Part shown: positions 1 to 8,244 of the stretch, piece after piece | Layout: each line of letters begins with the position of its first letter | Position numbering within the stretch: position 1 is the first letter of the stretch | Notes under the pieces: generated by a model | What the model was told of the DNA's origin: nothing | The model's database searches: none | Seen by the model: only the letters and a program-made list of their open reading frames with translations | NCBI RefSeq assembly: GCF_014642675.1 | Contig: NZ_BMIS01000001.1 | Span: 310,001 to 374,000, forward strand | Direction: 5' to 3' | Source of the DNA: Nesterenkonia cremea | GTDB taxonomy: Bacteria; Actinomycetota; Actinomycetes; Actinomycetales; Micrococcaceae | Length of the DNA: 64,000 bases | Position numbers and translations under genes: made by a program

Positions 1-401
1 GGGTCCACCGGGGTCTGGTCCTTCATGACCTCGAAGCCGTGCCGGGTGAAGAACTCCACCTCGAAGGTCAGGCAGAACACCCGCTGTACGCCCAGGGCCC
101 GGGCCCGCTCCACCAGCCGGCGCAGCAGCGCGGAGCCGACGCCGCGGCCCCTCCAGTCGTCATGGGAGGCCAGTGTGCGCACCTCCGCCAGGTCCTCCCA
201 CATCACGTGCAGCGCACCGAAGCCGGCCATCTCTCCGGTGGCCTCCGCCTCGGCCACGAGGAACTCCTGGATGGACTCGTAGTAGGAGACGGTCTCCTTG
301 GGCACCAGCGCCCGGCGCTCCACCAGCGGCTGTGCCATCTCGACGATGTCAGTGACGTCTGAGGTGCGTGCGGAGCGGATGTGGAAGCTTCCCGAAGTCA
401 T
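1..401 (-). CDS. GNAT N-acetyltransferase, ArgA-like (partial)
   Basis: The first 133 residues of a GNAT-fold acetyltransferase are visible; the 3' end lies beyond the window edge. The acetyl-CoA loop reads DDWRGRGVGSALL (R-x-x-G-x-G/A type), followed by RALGVQRVFCLTFEVEFF and RHGFEVM, the pattern of short single-domain amino-acid N-acetyltransferases that start arginine biosynthesis in actinobacteria. The ATG at 401 gives MTSGSFHIRSARTSDV, where the fold normally begins. It is divergent from the pst operon, with about 240 bp between starts. Family assignment is firm; the glutamate substrate is inferred from family resemblance. Confidence 0.8.
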   Translation of the reverse strand, partial: MTSGSFHIRSARTSDVTDIVEMAQPLVERRALVPKETVSYYESIQEFLVAEAEATGEMAGFGALHVMWEDLAEVRTLASHDDWRGRGVGSALLRRLVERARALGVQRVFCLTFEVEFFTRHGFEVMKDQTPVD

Positions 402-429
402 CGCCCCAGTCTAGAGGGGCGCAGAATCC

Positions 430-491
430 GTTCACCAAGGGTTCACCTCTGCGTGCGGCACGCGTCACCTTAAGCCGCACTTATGGTCACC
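430..491 (+). promoter_or_regulatory. PHO box array (PhoP binding site) upstream of pstS
   Basis: Two perfect GTTCACC units start at 430 and 441, 11 bp apart, the direct-repeat arrangement bound by PhoP in actinomycetes. Weaker units on the same 11-bp phase are CGTCACC at 463 and GGTCACC at 485. The array lies 150-210 bp upstream of the pstS start, so the pst operon is very likely induced by phosphate starvation through PhoPR, which is not in the window. Confidence 0.8.
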
Positions 492-641
492 TGCTGTCCC
501 TACTCTGACACTCGGTCAACCGGGCGCACTGAGCAGCTGTGCGTGCAGCCATCTCCTGCTCCAGCCGCCGTTTCCGGCTGCACCGAATGACTCCGATGAC
601 GGCGTGGCACCGCGCCAGAGCACCCTCAGAGAGGTTCAAAC

Positions 642-1757
642 GTGAAGGTAGAACGCTTCGGTCGCACTGCGGCCATCCTGTCCGTCGCATCCTTCGCCCT
701 CGTGGCCTGCGGCGAAGCCAACAACCCCGGTGACAACGGTGGCGACGGGGGAGGCGAGGTCGAGGCCAGCGACGTCCAGGGCACCCTGTCCGGCGGCGGA
801 GCCTCCTCCCAGGAGGCAGCCATGACCGCTTGGACCAACGGGTTCACCTCTGTCGCTCCCGAGGCGCAGGTCAACTACGCCTCCGTGGGCTCCGGCGCGG
901 GCCGTGAGGGCTTCCTCGGCGGCGAGTATGACTGGGCCGGCTCCGACGCCGCCATGGACGACGACGAGTGGGAGGACTCGCAGGAGATCTGCGGCCCCGA
1001 CGGCGCCTTCCACATCCCCTCCTACATCTCCCCGATCGCCGTGGCCTACAACATCGAGGGCGTGGACGAGACCATCAACCTGGATCCGGACACTCTGGCC
1101 AGCATCTTCGCCGGCGAGATCACCTCCTGGGACGACGAGGCCATCGCCGAGCAGAACGAGGGCGTGGAGCTGCCGGACACCGCCATCACTGTGGTCCACC
1201 GCGCAGACGACTCCGGCACCACTGAGAACTTCACCGAGTACCTCGAGGCCGCCGCCGACACCTGGGAGCACGAGGCTCACGAGACCTGGCCGGCCGAGAT
1301 CTCCTCCGAGTCTGCCCAGCAGACCTCCGGCGTGGTCGACCTGACCTCCCAGACCGACGGCGCCATCACCTACGCCGACGCCTCCCAGATCGGCAGCCTG
1401 AACTCTGTGGCCGTCCAGGTGGGCGAGGAGTACGTGGAGTACTCCCCGGAGGCCGCCGCCACTGCCGTGGACTCCGCCGAGCAGGTGGAGGGCCAGGCCC
1501 CCAACAACATGGCGGTGGAGCTGGACCGCGAGACCGAGGAAGAGGGTGTGTACCCGATCGTGATGGTCGCGTACAACATCTTCTGCAGCGAGTACCCGGA
1601 CGCTGAGACCGCTGAGCTGGTCCAGGCCTTCGGCGAGTACGTGGTCTCCGAGGACGGCCAGAGCACCGCTGAGGACGCAGCCGGCAACGCTCCGATGTCC
1701 GAGGAGCTGCGCGACGAGGCCCTGGAGGCTCTCTCCGAGATCTCTGCTGCGGAGTGA
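642..1757 (+). CDS. pstS: Phosphate ABC transporter, substrate-binding lipoprotein
   Basis: This 371-aa protein captures inorganic phosphate outside the membrane for the Pst importer. The GTG start at 642 follows a GAGAGG ribosome site and gives a signal peptide ending in the lipobox FALVAC, so the mature protein should be lipid-anchored. Phosphate-loop signatures are present: GGGASSQEA near residue 50, SVGSGAGREGF, and DDSGTTENF near residue 190. It is first in pstS-pstC-pstA-pstB, 155 bp ahead of pstC with a short hairpin between, and sits behind a PHO box. The mature part is strongly acidic. Confidence 0.96.
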   Translation: MKVERFGRTAAILSVASFALVACGEANNPGDNGGDGGGEVEASDVQGTLSGGGASSQEAAMTAWTNGFTSVAPEAQVNYASVGSGAGREGFLGGEYDWAGSDAAMDDDEWEDSQEICGPDGAFHIPSYISPIAVAYNIEGVDETINLDPDTLASIFAGEITSWDDEAIAEQNEGVELPDTAITVVHRADDSGTTENFTEYLEAAADTWEHEAHETWPAEISSESAQQTSGVVDLTSQTDGAITYADASQIGSLNSVAVQVGEEYVEYSPEAAATAVDSAEQVEGQAPNNMAVELDRETEEEGVYPIVMVAYNIFCSEYPDAETAELVQAFGEYVVSEDGQSTAEDAAGNAPMSEELRDEALEALSEISAAE

Positions 1758-1760
1758 CCG

Positions 1761-1778
1761 GGCCGGTCACCACCGGCC
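1761..1778 (+). terminator. Intercistronic hairpin between pstS and pstC
   Basis: A perfect 7-bp stem, GGCCGGT and ACCGGCC with a 4-nt loop, begins 3 nt after the pstS stop. No T-run follows. It may act as an attenuator or mRNA-stabilising structure that gives more binding protein than permease, as is common after binding-protein genes. Confidence 0.45.
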
Positions 1779-1912
1779 GATCTCCATGCTGAGGATGACG
1801 GCGTCGGGGTGCGGATGCAGGAGTTGAACGCTCCTCCCGCGCCCCGGCGCCTGTTCCCTGCAGGCACCGGAGCATCGACACTGCATCTGAAGCATCTCGA
1901 AAGGCAGACCCT

Positions 1913-2905
1913 GTGAGCAGTCCTGGCGACTCACCCTCTTCGACCGCCGAACCGGCGGAGACCTCAGCCTCGCAGAAGCGCTCTCTGGCTGAGGGCGACA
2001 GCCGAGGCGTCTTCGGCGACCGGCTCTTCTCCACGCTGGCGCTGCTGGCCGGGGTGGCCATCCTGGTCACCCTCGCCTTCGTGGCGCTGTTCCTGACGGT
2101 GAACTCCACCGGCGCGATCTACCAGGATGAGGAGGGCCTCATCCTGGGCGCCTTCCTCGAATACGCCTACCCGCTGGTGGTGGGCACACTGATCGCCTCG
2201 CTGATCGCACTGATCCTGGCCACTCCGGTGGCCGTCGGCGTCGCGCTCTACATCTCTCACTTCGCCCCGCCGCGGCTGAGCAAGACCATCGGCTATGTGA
2301 TCGACCTGCTGGCCGCGATCCCCTCGGTGGTCTACGGCGCCTGGGGCATGAGCTTCCTGGGCCCGGCCCTGGTGCCGGTCTACGCCTGGCTGCACGAGAA
2401 CCTCGGCTTCATCCCGCTCTTCGCCGGGACCCCCTCGCAGACCGGCCGGACCATCCTGACCGCAGGTGTGGTGCTCGGCGTGATGATCCTGCCGATCATC
2501 ACCTCGGTCTGCCGCGAGATCTTCATCCAGACCCCCAAGCTCCACGAGGAGGCGGCCCTGGCGTTGGGTGCCACCCGCTGGGAGATGATCCGGATGTCGG
2601 TGTTCCCGTTCGCCCGGGCCGGCATCATCTCCGGGATCATGCTGGGCCTGGGCCGCGCGCTCGGCGAGACCATGGCGGTGGCCCTGGTGCTCTCCCCGGG
2701 TCTGCTCACCGCCTCGCTGATCTCCTCGGGCAACAGCACCATCCCCGCTGAGATCGCGCTCGGCTTCCCGGAGGCCCCGCCGGGATCCGAGCGGCAGGCC
2801 CAGCTCATCGCCATCGGTCTGGTGCTCTTCATCATCACCCTGATCGTGAACATGACGGCCCGGTGGATCGTCAGCCGGCACAAGGAATTCTCGGGAGCCA
2901 ACTGA
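1913..2905 (+). CDS. pstC: Phosphate ABC transporter permease PstC
   Basis: This 330-aa integral membrane subunit of the Pst importer starts at GTG (MSSPGDSPSS), with a cytoplasmic N-tail of about 40 residues before the first membrane segment. About six hydrophobic segments follow. The EAA loop that contacts PstB is visible as EEAALALGATRWEMIRMSVFPF around residue 220, followed by GLGRALGETMAVALVL, typical of PstC. Its TGA stop overlaps the ATG of pstA (ATGA at 2903-2907), so the two are translationally coupled. Length and motifs are normal for the family. Confidence 0.95.
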   Translation: MSSPGDSPSSTAEPAETSASQKRSLAEGDSRGVFGDRLFSTLALLAGVAILVTLAFVALFLTVNSTGAIYQDEEGLILGAFLEYAYPLVVGTLIASLIALILATPVAVGVALYISHFAPPRLSKTIGYVIDLLAAIPSVVYGAWGMSFLGPALVPVYAWLHENLGFIPLFAGTPSQTGRTILTAGVVLGVMILPIITSVCREIFIQTPKLHEEAALALGATRWEMIRMSVFPFARAGIISGIMLGLGRALGETMAVALVLSPGLLTASLISSGNSTIPAEIALGFPEAPPGSERQAQLIAIGLVLFIITLIVNMTARWIVSRHKEFSGAN

Positions 2906-4113
2906 TGAGTCCTACAGAACCCAAGACCCCGACGCCGGCCTCGGTGGAGGGCCCCGCAGGGCCCGCCGGACAGCGCAGCCCCAAGCGAGGCCCAGGCCGC
3001 GGCAGCTCGCTGACCCAGAACACCATGCCCTGGTGGATCGGCCCGGTGGTTCTCGCCGCCGCCGCCGTGCTGGGTGCGGCGCTGAGCTCGCTGATCACCT
3101 TCAGCCTGGCCCTGTGGTTCATCTTCACCGCGGTGCTCTACGTGCTGATCAGCTATGTCATCACCCGGCTGCGGGTGAACCGGCGCAAAGCCACCGACGG
3201 CTTCTGGCGCAACCTGGTCTACCTGGCCTTCATCATCGCCCTGCTGCCGCTGGTCTCGGTGATCTGGTCGGTGACCTCCGTGGGCCTGCCCGGTCTGTTG
3301 GAGCCTGGCTTCTTCGCCTCGGACATGCAGGGCATCGACGGCAGCATCGACCAGCAGAGCCAGGAGGAGGGCACCCCGGTGCTGGGCGGCATCCGGCACG
3401 CGCTGATCGGTTCGCTGCTGATCACCATCGCCGCCACCCTGATCTCGGTGCCCATCGGCCTGATGACCTCCATCTACCTGGTGGAGTACTCCCGCGGCGG
3501 CACACTGGCCAGGGCGATCACCTTCTTCGTGGACGTGATGACCGGCATCCCCTCCATCGTGGCGGGACTCTTCGGCGGCGCGGCCATGGCCTGGTTCCTC
3601 AGCGTGGGCTCCTCCATGGGGCTGCCGCTGCCCAGCCGCTCCACGATGGGCATCACCGCGGCCATCGCACTCTCGGTGCTGATGATCCCCGTGGTGGTCC
3701 GCACCACTGAGGAGATGCTGCGCGTGGTCCCCAACGAGCTGCGCGAGGCCAGCTACGCACTGGGTGTGCGGAAGTGGCGCACCATTCTGAAGGTGGTCAT
3801 CCCGACGGCGATCTCCGGCATCGCAGCCGGCGTCACCCTGGCCATCGCGCGGGTGATCGGTGAGACCGCACCCATCCTGGTCACCGCCGGCTTTGTGGTC
3901 AGCACCAACTGGAACCTGGTCCAGGGCTGGATGACGGCCCTGCCGGTCTACATCTTCCGGCAGTTCCAGAACCCCACCTCGCCGAACTTCTCGGACCCCT
4001 CGCATCAGCGGGCCTGGGCGGCGGCGCTGGTGCTCATCCTCATCGTCATGCTGCTGAACCTGACCGCCCGGATCATCGCCAAAGTCTTCGCGCCCAAGAA
4101 GACCGGGCGTTAG
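2905..4113 (+). CDS. pstA: Phosphate ABC transporter permease PstA
   Basis: This is the second membrane subunit of the Pst importer, 402 aa from the ATG at 2905 ([10 protein letters not shown]) that overlaps the pstC stop. An upstream in-frame start exists but lies inside pstC. The N-terminal part, about 110 residues with two hydrophobic segments, is longer than in E. coli PstA, as is common in actinobacteria. The EAA loop is [19 protein letters not shown] near residue 290, followed by [16 protein letters not shown]. pstB begins 23 bp downstream. Confidence 0.94.
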   Translation: MSPTEPKTPTPASVEGPAGPAGQRSPKRGPGRGSSLTQNTMPWWIGPVVLAAAAVLGAALSSLITFSLALWFIFTAVLYVLISYVITRLRVNRRKATDGFWRNLVYLAFIIALLPLVSVIWSVTSVGLPGLLEPGFFASDMQGIDGSIDQQSQEEGTPVLGGIRHALIGSLLITIAATLISVPIGLMTSIYLVEYSRGGTLARAITFFVDVMTGIPSIVAGLFGGAAMAWFLSVGSSMGLPLPSRSTMGITAAIALSVLMIPVVVRTTEEMLRVVPNELREASYALGVRKWRTILKVVIPTAISGIAAGVTLAIARVIGETAPILVTAGFVVSTNWNLVQGWMTALPVYIFRQFQNPTSPNFSDPSHQRAWAAALVLILIVMLLNLTARIIAKVFAPKKTGR

Positions 4114-4136
4114 CACAGAAAGAAGTTCCTAACACT

Positions 4137-4916
<780 letters not shown>

Positions 4917-4919
4917 GAC

Positions 4920-5945
4920 TCAGAGCAGCAGCGGGCTCATCGCGAGGGTGAGCACCGCCGTCGCGCCGCCGGTGGCTATGGGGGTGGCACCCCAGTAGAG
5001 GCACATGCGGATGAACTGGCGCCAGTTGACGGTGGCGAAGCGTTGGTTGGAGCCGGCGCCCATGATCGATGACGCCGCCACCAGGGACGTGGACAGCGGC
5101 AGCGCCAGGCCGATGGAGCCGATGAACAGCAGGCCGGAGGTGGTGGTGGCCGCGATCATGCCGCGCAACGGGTCGATGGCGACCAGGCGGTGGCCCAGAA
5201 CGTGTCCGATCCTCCACCCGCCTGTCAGGCAGCCGGCGCTGATGACCAGAGCGAAGACGATGTATGCGTAGGGCATCCAGTCGGTGGGATCCTCCACGCC
5301 TGCTGAAGCAAGTGCGATCAGCAGCAGGAAGGAGAAGCGCTGCCCCTGCTGCAGGCCGGTGCCCAGGCCGGTGATCCCCACGGAGATCGACTGCACCGTG
5401 CGGGCGACCCGGTTGACCTCATCAGGGTCCTCGCCTCTGGCGAAGGGGACTGTGGCGAAGACCAGCGCATAGGCGAGGCCGAAGGCCACCAGCGGCGAGA
5501 TCAGCAGGGTCATCAGCGGGGCGAGCCAGGGCAGTCCCAGCACCGCCTCGGCGTCGAGGCCCTCCAGGGCCAGAATGGCCAGCGACCCTCCCAGGACGGA
5601 GGCGATGAGCCCATGGGTGATCGAGACCGGCATGCCTTTGAAATAGGCGAAGGTGCCCCAGGCGCAGACTGAGAGCAGCGCGGCCAGGATCATCCCCAGG
5701 CTCAGCTCCGGGTCCATATCCGGGAACTCGAACCACGAGAACAGCCAGATCCCCAGCGGCAGTGCGATCAGCACGCCGATGCCGTGGAAGATCGCTGAGA
5801 CCCAGGTGGCGACAGAGGCGGTCAGTGCGCGGGTGCGGACCGGGATGGCGATGGAGTTTGCGACATCCTGCATGCCGGCGACATAGAGCGTCGGCAGCAT
5901 CGCCAGGCCCACCAAGGCCAGCAGAATCAGAGGAACCGGATCCAC
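4920..5945 (-). CDS. PiT-family inorganic phosphate transporter (divergent)
   Basis: This 341-aa polytopic protein with about ten hydrophobic segments has the duplicated layout of PiT low-affinity phosphate:cation symporters. The first signature reads AGMQDVANSIAIPVRTRAL and the second ITGLGTGLQQGQRFSF. In typical PiT proteins these carry G-x-N-D-x-A-N and G-T-N-D-x-Q-K, so the Asn-Asp pair is Gln-Asp in the first and Gln-Gln in the second. It lies 10 bp behind a DUF47 gene, the usual partner of pit. Family is clear; whether phosphate is the substrate with the altered signatures is uncertain. Confidence 0.82.
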   Translation of the reverse strand: MDPVPLILLALVGLAMLPTLYVAGMQDVANSIAIPVRTRALTASVATWVSAIFHGIGVLIALPLGIWLFSWFEFPDMDPELSLGMILAALLSVCAWGTFAYFKGMPVSITHGLIASVLGGSLAILALEGLDAEAVLGLPWLAPLMTLLISPLVAFGLAYALVFATVPFARGEDPDEVNRVARTVQSISVGITGLGTGLQQGQRFSFLLLIALASAGVEDPTDWMPYAYIVFALVISAGCLTGGWRIGHVLGHRLVAIDPLRGMIAATTTSGLLFIGSIGLALPLSTSLVAASSIMGAGSNQRFATVNWRQFIRMCLYWGATPIATGGATAVLTLAMSPLLL

Positions 5946-5955
5946 AGCCGCCCCG

Positions 5956-6567
5956 TCAGGATTCGCGCACGATGATCGAGCCGGCGGTGATCGCGACGGT
6001 GCGCTGGGCCTCCACCGCAGAGAGCAGGGCCTCGGCCACCTGCGTCTGCTGCAGGGCGATATTCGGTTGGAAGGCGCCGTCGGTGGAGATGATCCACTCG
6101 CGGTGGGTCCGGTTGGCCTGCTTGGCCAGTCGCTGCATCTGGATCCAGAAATCCTCGAGCTGGTCGAAGTCGTCCAGCCGCGAGAGGGCGCCGATGGTCA
6201 GGTCGACCTGACGGGTGAGGGTCTCCACCTGCTCGGAGCTCTGTGGCGAGAGCTTGAGATGATTGCGGGAGATCAGGAAGTCCCCTGCGGCGACGACGTG
6301 CTCCATGGTGCGGTTCAGCTGCTGGGACAACGAGTAGATGTCTTGGCGGGGCAGAGGGGTCAGGAAGACGCTGCGCATATGGGTCATCACGTTGAAATGA
6401 AGGTTCATGGCGTTGCCCTCGAGGGTGAGCAGCTCTTCGCGCAGAGCCTCGCGCTCAGCCTCGGGGAGGCCCAGCAGCTGGGCGAGGAGCTGGACGCCGG
6501 AGCGGACCTCCCGGGCAGTGTTCGTCAGCAGCTCAGCGGCCTGCGACCGGCCTCGGCGTACGATCAT
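5956..6567 (-). CDS. DUF47 family protein (PhoU-like partner of PiT)
   Basis: This 203-aa, all-helical, cytoplasmic PhoU-like protein of the DUF47 family often precedes pit genes and is thought to regulate them. The ATG at 6567 gives MIVRRGRSQAAELL. Characteristic features are the helical run around FNVMTHMRSVFLTPLPRQDIYSLS, close to the DUF47 motif F-x-T-P-x-x-R-x-D-I, and the C-terminal helical part. It is co-transcribed with the transporter gene 10 bp downstream. No PHO box like the one before pstS is visible upstream. Confidence 0.85.
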   Translation of the reverse strand: MIVRRGRSQAAELLTNTAREVRSGVQLLAQLLGLPEAEREALREELLTLEGNAMNLHFNVMTHMRSVFLTPLPRQDIYSLSQQLNRTMEHVVAAGDFLISRNHLKLSPQSSEQVETLTRQVDLTIGALSRLDDFDQLEDFWIQMQRLAKQANRTHREWIISTDGAFQPNIALQQTQVAEALLSAVEAQRTVAITAGSIIVRES

Positions 6568-6852
6568 GCGATGTGTGTCCCTGTCCCACAGATGAACGAG
6601 TGATGTCCTACCGACAGGGAGTCTATAGCGCCGAAGTTAACTCACCGGTACGGCGGGGTCCGAAGGCCGGGAGATCGAGAGGATTAGGAGTGCCGGGCTG
6701 GGAACGCCTCACGGCGCGTGGCCGCTCGTAGCGGCTTCTGGTTGGAGCCCGGGGGTTACCTGCAGCCCGGCACGTACTTAAGTGTGCTCCCCCGGAGGGC
6801 CTGCGGTCAACGTATGGGCCTCTGACGTGAGATTTCTCAAGGTCGGCGTGGC

Positions 6853-7215
6853 TCAGGAGCCGGTTCCGCGGCTGTTCTCGCTCACCCAGTCGAGGTATCC
6901 GGGGCTGCCGGAGATGATCGGCTGGACGATGATCTCGGGCTCTTCATAGGGGTGCTGTTCCAGCAGCATCTGCTGGACCTCCGGGGCGGATGAGGCGGTG
7001 GTCTTGAAGGTCACCAGCCACTCCGGATCGTGATGCACGTCACCTTTCCAACGGTAGAAGCTGCGGATCTCGGAGACCTGCGCGCAGGCCGCCAGCTGGG
7101 CGTCCACGACGGCGGAGGCGAGCTTCTCCGCGGCCTCGGAAGAGTCCGCGGTGGTCTGGACGGTGACGTGACGGGGGCTCTGAGGTGCGGGTTCGGCGTC
7201 GGGAGTCTGTGTCAT
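6853..7215 (-). CDS. cutA: CutA-type divalent cation tolerance protein
   Basis: This 120-aa protein belongs to the CutA1 family, small trimeric cytoplasmic proteins linked to copper and other divalent metal tolerance. Family hallmarks are AACAQVSEIRSFYRWKGDV, EWLVTFKTT and EQHPYEEPEIIVQPI. Length matches the family (105-120 aa). Its ATG lies 6 bp after the stop of the upstream YbaK-type gene on the same strand, so the two are probably one transcript. The 285-bp gap after it, up to the DUF47 gene, shows no gene. Confidence 0.9.
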   Translation of the reverse strand: MTQTPDAEPAPQSPRHVTVQTTADSSEAAEKLASAVVDAQLAACAQVSEIRSFYRWKGDVHHDPEWLVTFKTTASSAPEVQQMLLEQHPYEEPEIIVQPIISGSPGYLDWVSENSRGTGS

Positions 7216-7221
7216 AGGGCT

Positions 7222-7710
7222 TCAGGCGCTCTCCGCCTGGGCGGGCTCCACAGCGGTGGGGGCGCCGCCGGTGATCCGCACCAGGTCCTCGTAGGTGGTG
7301 GGGAAGACTGTCATGGGGTGGCCGGCGGCCGCCCAGATCTCGGGGTGCCGGGCCAGCTCGGTGTCCACGAAGGTCTTCACCGGGGCGGGGTGGCCCAGCG
7401 GCGCGACGCCGCCGATGGCCTGCCCGGTGGCCGCCTTCACGGTCTCCTTGGAAGCACGCACGACCGTCCCGTCCAGCTGTTCGCCCAGCCAGGCGGTGTC
7501 CACGCGGTGGGAACCTGAGGTGAGCACCAGGACGGGCTCCCCATCCAGGGTGAAGATCAGGGAGTTGGCGATCTGCCCGATCTCCACGCCGAGGGCCTCC
7601 GCGGCCAGCGCGGCGGTGGTGACGGCGTCGTCGAACCAGGTGATCTCTGGGCGCAGGCCGTGGTCGGCCAGAGCCGCCTGCACCTGCTGGACCGAAGGAT
7701 GCGAACTCAT
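7222..7710 (-). CDS. YbaK/EbsC family aminoacyl-tRNA deacylase
   Basis: This 162-aa single-domain YbaK-like protein (MSSHPSVQQVQAALADHG) belongs to a family that hydrolyses mischarged tRNA such as Cys-tRNA(Pro). Typical motifs are EIGQIANSLIFTLDGEPVLVLTSG, the catalytic-lysine region ASKETVKAATGQAIGGVAPLGH, and VFPTTYEDLVRITGG near the end. It precedes cutA by 6 bp. Its start overlaps the 3' end of a decayed channel gene on the same strand. The tRNA substrate cannot be told from the sequence. Confidence 0.87.
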   Translation of the reverse strand: MSSHPSVQQVQAALADHGLRPEITWFDDAVTTAALAAEALGVEIGQIANSLIFTLDGEPVLVLTSGSHRVDTAWLGEQLDGTVVRASKETVKAATGQAIGGVAPLGHPAPVKTFVDTELARHPEIWAAAGHPMTVFPTTYEDLVRITGGAPTAVEPAQAESA

Positions 7711-7719
7711 ACGACCAAC

Positions 7720-8093
7720 CTAGCAAGGTGCGGTGGTGTGGATCGTGATGATCACCGTAGCCGACTGTGGTGATCGTGACCAGAGACCACCAGACGGCGT
7801 CGCCGATGCGGGTGATTTTGGAGCCGTCGGCGTTCTGCTCGGCGTCGAGGATGGCCAGCGCCGAGGATGGCCAGAGCTGAGACCAGCACCAGCAGCAGCG
7901 AGGTGAAGAAGACGTAGACGGTGACCTTGCCGCGCAGGGCCGAGCCGGCGGAGCGGCGCAGCGCCGAGATCAGCGTGACCAGGCGGAGCATGCGCAGCGC
8001 TCGCAGGGGCGGCAGCAGCACGATCGCCATCGTCCACCCGGTGGACTTGGTCCAACGGTCGTATCGGCCCTGTGCGACGGTCTTCTCCGGCAT
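7720..8093 (-). pseudogene. Broken potassium-channel gene
   Basis: Starting at the ATG at 8093, the frame reads a basic S4-like helix (PPLRALRMLRLVTLISALRR), then a membrane helix (VYVFFTSLLLVLVSALAIL). A 13-bp repeat, CGAGGATGGCCAG at 7846-7858 and 7862-7874 (period 16), then shifts the frame. Removing one 16-bp unit restores AILDAEQNADGSKITRIGDAV and a pore ending in TTVGYGD, the K+ selectivity filter. The coding then stops soon after the filter without the final membrane helix and runs into the YbaK gene. The voltage-sensor helices S1-S3 are also missing. It is a relic of a six-helix voltage-gated channel. Confidence 0.75.
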
Positions 8094-8244
8094 GCGTATC
8101 TGCCCCTCAACGTGCAGCGATTCCCGTGCAATCCAGCAGTCATCGGACTCGCGGTTCTGATGTACCGGGGTAGGGTTCCGGAAGCGCGAAGTCCGACGTC
8201 AGCGCGTTTTTCACAATCACTCGCAAGGAAAGAGGGGCCTTTCT

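Noticed and set aside
636..1280. 214-aa frame antisense to pstS, and many similar long antisense frames (for example 2380-4116, 29101-31851, 32516-35113)
   Set aside because: They mirror strongly supported genes, contain Gly/His/Arg/Asp-rich low-complexity sequence and have no ribosome sites. High-GC third-position bias produces them.
6568..6852. Possible PHO box (GTTAACTCACC near 6635) before the DUF47-pit pair
   Set aside because: Only one imperfect unit and no 11-bp direct repeat. The 285-bp gap has no convincing gene or operator.
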